From: Clostridia bacterium
GTDB lineage: Bacteria > Bacillota_A > Clostridia > Christensenellales > Borkfalkiaceae
DNA: 21,552 bases
NCBI GenBank assembly: GCA_017621955.1
Contig: JAGASB010000267.1
Coordinates: 1 to 21,552 of the forward strand
Reading direction: 5' to 3'
The position numbers were made by a program, and so were the translations under genes. Of this stretch, positions 6,463 through 16,500 are shown in pieces. The notes below the pieces were generated by a model. It did no database searches and was not told the DNA's origin. It was given only the letters and a program-made list of their open reading frames with translations. Positions within the stretch are counted from its first letter, which is position 1; every line of letters starts with the position of its first letter.

Positions 6463-7953
6463 TTAATTTCTAACTAACATCCCTTTATTTAATGAAGCCG
6501 AATTTTTACTTAAAATCTCATATACAACTTCTTTAATATGCGTTTTTGTTATTATTTTACAAGGCAAGAACATTACTTGTTTAGCTAATATTTTATTAAA
6601 TCTAATCTTTATAATATCTGCTTCTTTAGTAGTAAAAACTTCATAATTTAAGGTGTTTTTCAACTCGTTATAAAATTTCTCAAACAAATATTCTTTATCA
6701 TCATAATCAAGTTCGGTTCCCATCATTCCTTTTAACGGTGGCATAGCAGAAAATTGCACAATATTATAATTATCAAAATCTTCAATATTTGATATTTTAG
6801 GATTTTCAATACACTTAATCAAATAATTATTGCACGCGTTTGAATCGGAACTGTATAAGTCTTCATTCATTAGATTAAATAAAGTATTTGGAGGAAACTT
6901 CATCGAAAGGACTATGTCTTCATCAAATTTGTTCCCTAAGTTGTTTATAACAAAGCAAAACTCATAACAACTTTCAAAACAATTTGTAGTTTCTTGAGCA
7001 CTAATATATTTTTCCATTAAACGAATAAGTTTTCTTATATCTTCAGCTTTATTTTTTCGCTCGTCTTGTGTTGAATAATTCCATTGATTTATAATCGTAC
7101 TTATTCTTAACCCATGCAAATTAAAAAATTCATCATCAAATTCTATGTCTAAATATTCTAAAAGTTTTTTGCCCCCTTCAAACATACTTTTGAAAAAACT
7201 CTCCGCATCTTCGGATAAACCACTTGCAACATTGCTTAAAGAAGATAATAGCGTGTTCGTTTTGATGGCGGTATTTAAGATATCAAAACTTGATAACTCA
7301 TACTTTTTTATTTTCTCAACAAGTAATTCTATTTCTTTTTTAAAACGTTGAATTACTTTTAAGTTTTCACTGTAGAACTCAAACTTTCTCCCAATTAAAT
7401 CGTTGCTTAACGCATTAGATTCTGAAATAGACATCAATGCAATATTAGAGGTTAGCTCTCGTTTTTTATACAAATAATCTACTGTAGGACGTTCGGGTTT
7501 AATAGGATACTTTCTATTTGCTTCTCTAACATAAATCGTACCATTTGCTATGTATGGAGGAACTATTCCCTCTTCAACATAAACAATAATAACCCCATAG
7601 CCCTTTTTCTTAGGATTTTCAATAAACCTTGCATAAAATTTAGGCGCAAGCGGTGTTATTCTGTTTTCAATTAATTGTGACATAGTCGCATAAACTTCAC
7701 CACGGGGTTTTTCAATGTCAACTATGGTTTTAGAGTTATCTTTAATTCCGATAATTAAAAGCCCACCTTCACTATTTGCAAACGAAGTAAAAATAGCAGG
7801 TATTTTACTTTTTACCGACGAATCAAAACTTTCCTTAAATTCTATAGTATAACCCTCTTCCCAATCATCATTTATGAAATTTTCTATATCTGAATATCTT
7901 AATTTTCTAAAAGGAATAGGCTCACCATTTTTGTACTTGAAAAAAGTAAACAT
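6463..7953 (-). CDS. AlbA_2/Schlafen-domain protein, last gene of the defence operon
   Basis: A 496-residue protein. The N-terminal 165 residues match the AlbA_2 (Schlafen-type) domain: EGYTIEFKES (33-42), then IPAIFTSFANSEGGLLIIGI (51-70), a central IVYVEEGIVPPYIANGTIYV, and the end motif VREANRKYP. In this family the domain binds or cleaves nucleic acid or serves as a regulatory module. The remaining 330 residues are helical, rich in Asn, Glu and Phe, and not recognised by me. The gene overlaps the phospholipase D-like gene by one base (TAATG), so the two products should be made together. It is the promoter-distal end of the phosphorothioation operon, and a part in the restriction arm or its control is inferred. 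Base composition matches the rest of the operon. Confidence 0.82.
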   Translation of the reverse strand: MFTFFKYKNGEPIPFRKLRYSDIENFINDDWEEGYTIEFKESFDSSVKSKIPAIFTSFANSEGGLLIIGIKDNSKTIVDIEKPRGEVYATMSQLIENRITPLAPKFYARFIENPKKKGYGVIIVYVEEGIVPPYIANGTIYVREANRKYPIKPERPTVDYLYKKRELTSNIALMSISESNALSNDLIGRKFEFYSENLKVIQRFKKEIELLVEKIKKYELSSFDILNTAIKTNTLLSSLSNVASGLSEDAESFFKSMFEGGKKLLEYLDIEFDDEFFNLHGLRISTIINQWNYSTQDERKNKAEDIRKLIRLMEKYISAQETTNCFESCYEFCFVINNLGNKFDEDIVLSMKFPPNTLFNLMNEDLYSSDSNACNNYLIKCIENPKISNIEDFDNYNIVQFSAMPPLKGMMGTELDYDDKEYLFEKFYNELKNTLNYEVFTTKEADIIKIRFNKILAKQVMFLPCKIITKTHIKEVVYEILSKNSASLNKGMLVRN

Positions 7954-8861
7954 TATATTATATATACCCTCTGTGAATATTTAGGTCTATCAACTTTAAT
8001 AAAATCAAAATTGAAATACTCAATCCAGCCTAATAAATTTGCTAACAAATCTTTAACTTCTTTTCTATACGGCTTAGGATCATTGATTAAAGCGTTGTGC
8101 AACTTTTCAGAAAGCTCACCGAAATAACATTCTTTCATTTCTTTTTCGTTTATAGTTTTGCACAACCACGTAAAGGCCTTGCTCCATCTGAATGCCTGTT
8201 TAATTTTCTCTTTATCATAAATACCAGTCAACTCCAAAAATTCATACTCATCAATTTCAGATGATGGTGCTGGCACCTGTGGAAAATCATATGTAAATAA
8301 AACACTTGTGTCGGGTACAAACCTATCAGATATATGCTTGTTCCAATTTAACGATTTTGCTTCGTTTAAGCTTACCTTAGGAAGTTTTTCAATGTCTGCT
8401 TTCATCAATGAGTATAATTCATCTGTCATCAATACCGCTGATGAAAACAGCGATTCAATTTTAAATAAATCATCTCCCTCGATTTGAGAAAAATCAGCTA
8501 GTTCATAATTTCCCACGCAATTCAACCCTAAGCCACGACTAGTTAAATTTCCGCTTCCTAAAATGTATCTTTTCTTATCAAAAATATAAGTTTTAGCATG
8601 TAAGTCAAATCTAATATAAAGCTCCCAACCATTAGCTTTGCAATATTCATACAAATCTAAATCAGTAGCTCCATTAATAATATCTCCAGGTAAAAATCTT
8701 ACGAGGATTTTTTTATTTTTCAATACATGCTTAATATTGTCGTCAATAAACTTGACGGCATCTTTTTTGCAGAAAGCAGAAACAACGTGTAAATCTTCTG
8801 TTACACTTGAAATTTCTTCTACAAGTTTTTTATTAAATTCAGATGTAGTTAAAAATGGCAT
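7953..8861 (-). CDS. Phospholipase D-like nuclease (single HKD motif)
   Basis: A 302-residue protein of the PLD superfamily. The catalytic motif is HAKTYIFDKKRYILGSGNLT (residues 88-107; H88, K90, GSGN 102-105), followed by SRGLG and NYELA. Only one HKD motif is present, so it should act as a dimer, as in Nuc-type and restriction PLD nucleases. The C-terminal 170 residues are mixed alpha/beta and unassigned. It starts 12 bases after the GHKL ATPase gene with a modest AGGAA site, and overlaps the Schlafen-domain gene by one base. As the only recognisable nuclease of the downstream module, it is the best candidate for the enzyme that damages unmodified invader DNA. That role is inferred from operon position. 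Confidence 0.87.
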   Translation of the reverse strand: MPFLTTSEFNKKLVEEISSVTEDLHVVSAFCKKDAVKFIDDNIKHVLKNKKILVRFLPGDIINGATDLDLYEYCKANGWELYIRFDLHAKTYIFDKKRYILGSGNLTSRGLGLNCVGNYELADFSQIEGDDLFKIESLFSSAVLMTDELYSLMKADIEKLPKVSLNEAKSLNWNKHISDRFVPDTSVLFTYDFPQVPAPSSEIDEYEFLELTGIYDKEKIKQAFRWSKAFTWLCKTINEKEMKECYFGELSEKLHNALINDPKPYRKEVKDLLANLLGWIEYFNFDFIKVDRPKYSQRVYII

Positions 8862-8873
8862 AATTATTTCCTA

Positions 8874-10685
8874 TTATCTTCCTTGTTTTAAGTATGCTTT
8901 TAACCTATTGTTAATATCATCAATCAACTTATCCATAGGCACAGGATGAGTTGCATGTAATTGATAAACCGTCTTTATTAAAGATACTAAAAAAAGCTCA
9001 AATGTTATTTGCATATCTTCGTTCTGATATGCATCTTGAACAAATTGTTCATAGAACTGATGGTCTTTATTAACAATAATTTTCAACACACCAAGTCTAT
9101 CTTCGTAATCAATGAACGCTCCCCTGCTTCCATGATTGACATATTTAATTCTTGTATTAGAATCTAAATATTGTTTAATTTGCTCTTCAGTTACATCTTC
9201 GTAACCTTCATCTTGCAATTCCTTTTCTACCTGAACTTTTATCTCTTCTGTAATCTCAGGAATAACTACAGTGGTAGGAACAACTATATCTGGATTTTCT
9301 TCTTCTGCAGCTTTTACAGTCTCAGAAGTTGCAGTCGTTGCAGTTTTACCAGGATTACTTCTACTTCCTTTACGACGTTCTTTGTTTGCCGCAACCATAT
9401 CTTTAATGGTATTCATTATAACAGACCTAAGTTGAATCCACATAGGTTCGTTACCCTCATAATCTGCAAGAGCCTCTTCATCAATTTCTTTTAAGTCAAC
9501 CTGTTGTTTGTTGTTTGCTATACCAAAAGCCTCGTCTAATTCCGATTTAAAAGAAATTTCGCAACCCCACCATCTATGGTAAGGATTATTAGTTGCATCA
9601 AAAAAGCCAAAATTGCCAAAATCAATTTCACGGTTTTGACGCACAATAGATATTCCAGTATTTTTTCTTACACTTTTTCCGTAAGCTAACGAACCAGGAT
9701 CAGAAGCTACAAAATCTTTAGAATAATATTTTTCCTTAACAATAGAAAAACGAATTTTTACAGTTGACTCATGCCTTTCTCCTTTTTTATCGAAGTAATA
9801 AACTGGATGGTCAACTTCTCCTGTTAGATTGTCCTCATCGGTGTACGGTTCAAAAATACTTTCAGTATATCCCATTTCTTCATTATACCTTTGACATGAA
9901 GGATTGGCATCATTGCAGTTTTCTTTCACGCAAAATTGACTTTTCTTCATCAAGAAAAGAGGGTCATTAGGTAAAATCAATTCAAAAGTTTCTAAATCGT
10001 TTGATTCTATCGTTGCAATATTTACAGTGTTATCATTTAGCATCCATCTATACTTTCTACCTAAATCCTCAGAAATATTTCTGCGACAGGTATTCCATCT
10101 TTTATGGTCAACCCTATCGCATTTAGGCCAAACAACTAATGTTCCATGCTTGCTAAAATCATAATCTTTTTCATCTGTTGAAAAATGTATAAATTGTTTA
10201 TATTCATCGGGAATATCTGTAACAAAAGGTCCTATAATAGTATCTTGCTTCTTGTCGGTTACTAAATCCCAATCCACATAAACACACTTACAATTCTCAA
10301 TCCCATCTCTCCAAGAATAAACTTCAACCCTTGGAGAAACATGATAAGATGCTTGAGGTAAGCCCACACCAAAACGGCCCATACCTGTACGACGTTGTCT
10401 AGTTGTAAAACCAATTTGTAAACATCTAGCTAAAACTTCTTCAGTCATCCCATCGCCATCATCTAAAAAGGCAAATTTTTTAATGCCTTGTTGATTCAAC
10501 ACCAAATCTTGCGAGCCAATTATAAAGACATTTTGGGCATTTGATTCTATACTATTGTCTACAATTTCCGCAATTGCATTATAAGTAGATTTATAACCTG
10601 TATTCCTAGCGCCATCAGCCATTGTTGACACATTATAAAGCTGTTCGCCTTGTTGTGTTTCTAAAATCATTTCTTCATTCGCCAT
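8874..10685 (-). CDS. GHKL (Hsp90/MORC-type) ATPase of the phosphorothioation operon
   Basis: A 603-residue protein with an N-terminal GHKL ATPase domain: N-box AIAEIVDNSIES (37-48), G1 box LDDGDGM (74-80), and ATP lid GMGRFGVGLPQAS (101-113). ATP would cause N-terminal dimerisation or clamp closure, as in MORC, MutL and gyrase B. The C-terminal half includes an acidic, Pro/Val-rich linker and an helical end, and is otherwise unassigned. The start at ATG 10685 has GGAGG eight bases upstream, and this site is formed by the last codons of the helicase gene (gap five bases). An in-frame TTG at 10700 inside the helicase gene is less likely. Helicase, GHKL and PLD in succession suggest a DNA-clamping, translocating and cutting complex; this is inference. 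Confidence 0.88.
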   Translation of the reverse strand: MANEEMILETQQGEQLYNVSTMADGARNTGYKSTYNAIAEIVDNSIESNAQNVFIIGSQDLVLNQQGIKKFAFLDDGDGMTEEVLARCLQIGFTTRQRRTGMGRFGVGLPQASYHVSPRVEVYSWRDGIENCKCVYVDWDLVTDKKQDTIIGPFVTDIPDEYKQFIHFSTDEKDYDFSKHGTLVVWPKCDRVDHKRWNTCRRNISEDLGRKYRWMLNDNTVNIATIESNDLETFELILPNDPLFLMKKSQFCVKENCNDANPSCQRYNEEMGYTESIFEPYTDEDNLTGEVDHPVYYFDKKGERHESTVKIRFSIVKEKYYSKDFVASDPGSLAYGKSVRKNTGISIVRQNREIDFGNFGFFDATNNPYHRWWGCEISFKSELDEAFGIANNKQQVDLKEIDEEALADYEGNEPMWIQLRSVIMNTIKDMVAANKERRKGSRSNPGKTATTATSETVKAAEEENPDIVVPTTVVIPEITEEIKVQVEKELQDEGYEDVTEEQIKQYLDSNTRIKYVNHGSRGAFIDYEDRLGVLKIIVNKDHQFYEQFVQDAYQNEDMQITFELFLVSLIKTVYQLHATHPVPMDKLIDDINNRLKAYLKQGR

Positions 10686-10690
10686 TTTTA

Positions 10691-12370
10691 TTACCTCCAA
10701 TAACTATTAAAGTGAGAGAATGCTTCGTTCTCGTTGTAAACTTCTAAATTTTCTTTTACATCTATTAAAAGACAGGTTTCAGCTCCACCCATTTGTGGGC
10801 CACGCAAGCCTCTTCCAATCATTTGACTATACAATATTACTGACTTAGTTGGTCTTGTTATAAATACACAATCAATATTAGTAGAATCAAATCCAGTAGT
10901 TAAAATATCGTAGTTTATTATGATATTTACGGGATTATCTCTATCCTTAAAATCTGCAATAGCTTTTTTTCGTGTTGCCGCAGACATATCTCCATATACT
11001 AATGAATTAGGTATATTTTCTATATTTAGAAATGCTGACAGCATTTTAGCGTGGTCTAACGAACAAGCAAAAACGATTGTGGGCTTTCCTTGTGTATTCA
11101 ACTCTTTTAATCTGTTTAGTATAACTGAATTGCGTGATTTGTTTGCTGCTATTTGAGTAATTAGTTCTGGAGAGTAGTCCTCCCTATTTGAATAAAATTC
11201 TTTTTTTAACTTCTCCAGTAATTCATTATCGACTTCATACTCAAGCGGTTCTTTTATAAGTTTTGATAAAATCTTTCTATCCTGAAAATAACCTATAACG
11301 TCACTTATCGCAGCTCTATTTCTGGCTTGATTTTGTCCCATACTAATTCTATCAACTAGTTTTATATCAATTCCAATCTTTCTATCAAAAAACTCGTTGA
11401 AAATTCTATTTTCTAATGAGTCTTCCGTCGTTCTTCCCGGAGTTGCAGTCAAGCCAATAAAATCCTTTTTATTCCCCTCGTAGGACTTAGAGAAATCTTG
11501 AATAACCTTATTTGTCTCTTTCGCCCCAATTTTATGACATTCATCATAAACCATTAAAGAAACTTTTTCGCAAAGTTGTGAATAAACCGTTTTATTAGAC
11601 TTACGCATAGCTTGTAAAGCCTGTATGGTTATAAAAATTACGCCATTAGTAATGGTATATTCTCCACAACCCCAGCTTTTTTCAACTGACGTATTTCTTA
11701 GACCTAAATGTCCCCACACGTTCTTAAACGTTTCAAGCGCTTGTCCTAATAATTCTTTAGTGTGAGCCACCCACATTATTAAACCATCTTTTTTTATAAA
11801 ATTTAAATAATGCGCCAATATATGCATCGTTGTCTTTGTTTTGCCTGTTCCAGTAGGCATATGTATCAAAATTTTACGTCCCAACTGCCCTTTTTTATTT
11901 AATTCATATACCGCTTGTTGCTTAATTAAATACTGATAATCTAAAAGTTCAAAAAATCTTTCTTCTGAGCCATTAACTTCTTCATATATTCCTTCGTTTT
12001 CAAAACTATCAAATTCATAATTTGGAGAATTTAAAACAGTATCAAAAAGTGTTCTATAAAAGTCACACTCAACAAAATCTATTTTGGCTGCCTGATTTGC
12101 TAATTTACCATAATCCGAACTATTACTATTTAAAAGCTTTTGCAAATCTGATAAACTAACAAACTCAAAAAAACTTTGACGAAAATCTTTATTTTTGAAT
12201 AATCCAAACCCATTAATGCTAATTAAAATGTCAACTAAAGAAGATTGTGTATGGGCATCTTCTGAATCCGTCCATTCTTTAATAGAATCATAAATTTTAT
12301 CGCCCAATAAGTTTATAATTTCATTTTTCGAAAATTTATTTAGAATTTCCTTAAACTTACCGTAATTCAC
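10691..12370 (-). CDS. Superfamily 2 DEAD/DEAH-type helicase of the phosphorothioation operon
   Basis: A 559-residue helicase. Motifs, counted from the GTG start: Walker A MPTGTGKT (171-178), DECH box (276-279), motif III TATPGR (308-313), motif V TTGFDS (491-496), and motif VI QMIGRGLRG (516-524). The first 140 residues form a helical extension not shared with generic helicases, and the protein ends shortly after the second RecA domain. I prefer GTG at 12370, which has GGAGG six bases upstream and starts one base after the sspA stop; a TTG at 12388 would overlap sspA. It probably unwinds or translocates on DNA for the restriction arm of the system. It corresponds in position to the first gene of the effector module in SspFGH-like loci, but I cannot confirm one-to-one orthology. 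Confidence 0.9.
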   Translation of the reverse strand: MNYGKFKEILNKFSKNEIINLLGDKIYDSIKEWTDSEDAHTQSSLVDILISINGFGLFKNKDFRQSFFEFVSLSDLQKLLNSNSSDYGKLANQAAKIDFVECDFYRTLFDTVLNSPNYEFDSFENEGIYEEVNGSEERFFELLDYQYLIKQQAVYELNKKGQLGRKILIHMPTGTGKTKTTMHILAHYLNFIKKDGLIMWVAHTKELLGQALETFKNVWGHLGLRNTSVEKSWGCGEYTITNGVIFITIQALQAMRKSNKTVYSQLCEKVSLMVYDECHKIGAKETNKVIQDFSKSYEGNKKDFIGLTATPGRTTEDSLENRIFNEFFDRKIGIDIKLVDRISMGQNQARNRAAISDVIGYFQDRKILSKLIKEPLEYEVDNELLEKLKKEFYSNREDYSPELITQIAANKSRNSVILNRLKELNTQGKPTIVFACSLDHAKMLSAFLNIENIPNSLVYGDMSAATRKKAIADFKDRDNPVNIIINYDILTTGFDSTNIDCVFITRPTKSVILYSQMIGRGLRGPQMGGAETCLLIDVKENLEVYNENEAFSHFNSYWR

Positions 12371-12371
12371 T

Positions 12372-13523
12372 TTATCCCTCCAATTCAATATAATCCAAAG
12401 CTTCGTTTAAAGCTTGAATATCTTCGTCTGACGTAAAGTAGTTTATACTTATCCTTACTGTTCCATCAGGAGCTGTTTTTAATAACTCATGCCCAAGTGG
12501 AGCACAATGTAATCCAGTTCTTACCGCTATATTTTTATCTGAAAAAACCTGTCCAATACTATCACTGCTATAGCCATCAAAAACACACGAAATAACACCT
12601 ATATTTTTTTCTTCATTTTCACCACGAATTATTGAAATATTTGAGTGCGCTTTTATTACTTCTAGCACTTTTTGAGTTATGGTTTTTTCTTTAGCTCTAA
12701 TTTTTTCTATGCCAATTTTCTTAATCCATTTTAATGCGGCGTTTAGCCCAGCTATTGCTTGAATATTAGCACTTCCCGCTTCTAATTTTACTGGAATTTG
12801 TTCTGGCATATCTTTATTCTTAGAGTCTAATCCAGTTCCACCAAATATTAATGGATTAAGATTTTTTGCTTCTTTTGTTATAATGCCACCTATTCCAAAA
12901 GGACCATAAAGCGTTTTATGCCCTGCCCAAATAGCATAATCAATACTTGCATTATTTAAGTTGATATCTACTAACCCCGCCGTCTGCGCCATATCCACAA
13001 TATTAGTTGCTCCGTATTTTTTTGCAAGGTTGCAAATGTCTTCTACTTCTAAAATGCAACCAAATGAATTGCTAGCGTGGGTTAAGAAACAATAATTGGG
13101 TGATTGTTTTTCAAACACTTTTTTCACTTCGTCAACGTTTATTTGCAAAGTTTTAGTGTCAACTGCCAATAAAATCACATCAAACCCTATCTCTTTTTGC
13201 TTAGCATACAACGTTCTTAAAATAGCATTATGCTCAAACGGTGTAATATAAACCACATCGTTTTTACAGAAATTAAAACTATTTATAACTATATTTAATG
13301 CCTGAGTAGCAGAGGGCGCAAATATTGTTTCATAAGGATACTTAACATGAAACAGTTCTAACAATAACTGCCTAGTTTCTTGCATCATTGCATACGCTAT
13401 TGATGCTTCTTTAAATTGTCCTCTGCCAACATTAACGCCAAATTGTCTATAGAAAGTATCCATACATTCATAAACCTCATTAGGCTTTGGAAATGTTGTA
13501 GCGGCATTATCAAAATAATGCAT
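12372..13523 (-). CDS. sspA: Cysteine desulfurase of the DNA phosphorothioation system
   Basis: A 383-residue class V aminotransferase-fold, PLP-dependent cysteine desulfurase. It takes sulfur from L-cysteine as a protein persulfide for DNA modification. Visible residues are H98 (FEHNA) stacking on PLP, D177 (NIVDMAQ), the PLP lysine K203 (WAGHKTLYGP), and the catalytic cysteine C340 in RTGLHCAP. The start motif YFDNAATTFPKP is typical of the family. It lies 15 bases after sspC. The sspD-B-C neighbours identify it as SspA and not a housekeeping IscS/SufS: no iscU, sufU or thiI-like gene is near. A DndA role would need dndD and dndE, which are absent. Confidence 0.9.
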   Translation of the reverse strand: MHYFDNAATTFPKPNEVYECMDTFYRQFGVNVGRGQFKEASIAYAMMQETRQLLLELFHVKYPYETIFAPSATQALNIVINSFNFCKNDVVYITPFEHNAILRTLYAKQKEIGFDVILLAVDTKTLQINVDEVKKVFEKQSPNYCFLTHASNSFGCILEVEDICNLAKKYGATNIVDMAQTAGLVDINLNNASIDYAIWAGHKTLYGPFGIGGIITKEAKNLNPLIFGGTGLDSKNKDMPEQIPVKLEAGSANIQAIAGLNAALKWIKKIGIEKIRAKEKTITQKVLEVIKAHSNISIIRGENEEKNIGVISCVFDGYSSDSIGQVFSDKNIAVRTGLHCAPLGHELLKTAPDGTVRISINYFTSDEDIQALNEALDYIELEG

Positions 13524-13538
13524 AGTTCATCCTACCTT

Positions 13539-16500
13539 TTAACCTAAAAGTTTGTTAATAATATCAATTAAGACCTGCCTTTTTTCGCTCGTTGATAAAG
13601 AATCTCCATACTCATCAATCATAGCTGCAGCGTCATCATACATTAGCTTTGCAACTTTTGTATATTCAGCTTTATCAAACGTTCTATAAGACTCTTTACC
13701 AGTCTCATCAATAAACGTTATTCTATAACTTCCTGCAGTAGGCTCGTTGGATTCATTAATCTTTTCCTTGAAATTTTTAATAGTTTCAACAAAATCCTTA
13801 ACAGTTTTAATAAATGCCTCAATAGTAATTTCTGACCAGTCATCAATTCTTAAACTTGTTGTAGCACGAGCCAACTCTTCTATAAACTTGTTTTCATCTG
13901 GAGTGATATTTAAACAAATTGAAAGCATATTGTTCTCACTGCCATTAAACATATGGGCAATAACATCTTGGCTAAGCGATGCTGTCCAATCCTTTACTAT
14001 TGAAGATAACGTCGCATTAATGTTCCGTTTACCAGAAGAAAATATATTGGCCAAATCATTATTAAGATTCATTAATAAATCTGGCTTTATACGGTCAATT
14101 AATGTCTTTGCTTGAGCAATATATCCGCTAAGTTTATTTGTAAATTTTTTCTCGTCAAAAACCCAAAGAATTTTATTGAAGAGGAAATCCCTTGCATTAA
14201 TTTCAGGATTTCTCAACGCTACTAAAAACTTGCAAACAACTCTATCGCAAGCCTCACTATTTCCATTGCCTTTGTAAATGCTCTTAATTTCTTTTACATA
14301 TTTAGGGAGTTGCATATACCATCTTTGCATTGCAGCAACTATGAAGGTAAAATTGTTATATTCTTTTTCAGATGAAATAATATAACTATCATACAACTTC
14401 TCTAAATCGAGGATGTATTTATCCTTTTTCTCATCCCAGTTTTCCAAATATAAATCATAGGAACTGGGGTTGTCATTAATTGCTTCAAGAAGTTTGGCGG
14501 TAATCTCTAATTCCTTTCCATTTTTTGAAATTACACAATATTTTTTATAATATCTTAATACTGCGGCAAAATAAATGGGAATAAGCCCTTTCTTAAGGCC
14601 AATATGATTTTCAGGCTTTGTTAATAAATCATAAAGATCACCAATAGGCTTTTTGCCGTCAATAGAGGTGTTTACTATAAAATCTTTTATTAATGCTAAA
14701 ACATTTCTTAAATTATAATCTTCTGGAATTAAGTTTACTGACGGTCCTTCTTGCGAAGATATCAATATGCCCGGATAAGACAATGTGCTCTTCATAAAGC
14801 TTACTTCTTGTCCAGTTCCCTCTAAGCCCAAATTTTCCTTTAGATTATTTGAAAGTAAACCGTTAACAACCTTAGTCCTACTATTAATCGCTTGACCAGT
14901 TAAAATGTTTTTGTTAATTATCTCATTATTTATAATCGGACATAAAGAATATACTTCAGCGCATATATCTGAAAGCATTTTTGACAATGCTGAACGTCGC
15001 TTTATATTTTTATTTTCGCCCGCAACATAATACTTTGAACATCCCAATTCTGGATGCAAATAAGAATCTACGCAACCAGCTAACACTTCTTCTAAGGCAT
15101 TAAGCGAGTACGTCAATTCTTCAACTAAAACATCATCGTCTTTATATTCTATCAGTAAACTCTTTATAGCATCATATCTATGAACAGCCGTTAAAACATC
15201 TTCCTGAGCATTAGGAATGATAAAAACAATCCTTTTTGTTTCTATCTTTTTTACCACAGACAAAACTTCTTCTACTTGGTTTTTATCTGCAACAACCGCA
15301 TAGACAAGGCCATCACCATCTATTTTCCCTAAATGGTCATTTGCTGAAAAATTTTGTATAATCTTTGTCGCGTCAATAAACTTAAAGTTGAAATATCTAA
15401 CTATTTCGTTATCATCGTTATATGCGTTAGGATAGATAACTTTATCTCCACAGAATAGATTTAATGTCTCTTCAACCTTAATAACTCCACGTCTTTTCAA
15501 TAAGGAATCTTCTATTAAAGTATCAACCGATTTACCTGTATATTCAGTTATTTTTAAATAATCTTTCCCTTCAATCTTTCTAATAATTCCATTTTCTGTT
15601 AAATTAGTTAAGGCTGGTATTATATCTTTAGCATCGTTATGATTGCTATTATATATGGAAATTATTGTATCAACGGTTGGCGCCAATAACTCAAATCTGT
15701 CAACAATATAAATAAGTGCCAATGTTTTTATCATGCGTCTTTCTAAATCGCATGATTTATCAATCTTATTTAAGGCGCTTGAAACTATTTTCCAATACTT
15801 ATGTGTTAATCGGTCATAACTATCTGCCTTAAATAACGATTCAAAATAATCATATACGTAATCTGGCGTTAAGAACGGAACATCCTTTAACTCTGTATTT
15901 TCCAAATACATAGGAAGAGTATATCTTTGCCCTTCTGCTGATAAAAACGTAAAGAGTGTTCTTTCATTTTGCGCAATTTTTTCAGATATTTCAGGCAACA
16001 CAAAAGATGTTATCGGATCCAACGGATAACAATCGTAAATCAAATTCTTATACTGTGCTTCTGTTAATTCTGCAAATAATCTTTTATCTTTCCATTTATT
16101 ATATATTTTTTCAAAAGCATTACTAACAGCTTGATTGGTTAAAAAACTTTCATACCATATAGGCTCTTTCTTTATAACATGAGCAGTTAAATCATACATC
16201 TGAGCCGCAGAAGTATTTAATTCAACTGATTTATAACGTTGAGAAACAGCTTTCCAAGAATTTATTTTTGCTTTTGATAATTTATCCACATAGTTTAAGA
16301 TGCTTTGATGAGATATAAGCATAATATGCATTTGCTTTTTACCACTTCTGTTACATGCTTCAGCAAAATATTGCAATACCTCAATCTCATCTGTATCTGT
16401 ATTTTTTAAGTTCCCCGATAAAAATTTACTGAACTCATCGTAAACCACAAAAATACCAGTATAACCATGCTTTTGAATTTTTTCATTAACATCATTATAA

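Noticed and set aside
9171..9494. Plus-strand open frames such as 5386-5688, 9171-9494 and 13747-14115
   Set aside because: They lie wholly opposite well-supported minus-strand genes, have Phe/Ser/Leu-rich compositions typical of antisense frames, and show no recognisable domain.
10686..10700. TTG start of the GHKL ATPase at 10700
   Set aside because: It would lie within the helicase gene at the ribosome-binding site itself; ATG at 10685 is well placed.
7953..12370. DISARM, because a helicase and a PLD protein occur together
   Set aside because: There is no DrmA/DrmB-like DUF1998 protein and no DNA methyltransferase; the helicase lacks those features.
12371..12388. TTG start of the helicase at 12388, overlapping sspA
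   Set aside because: GTG at 12370 has GGAGG at ideal spacing and avoids the overlap.
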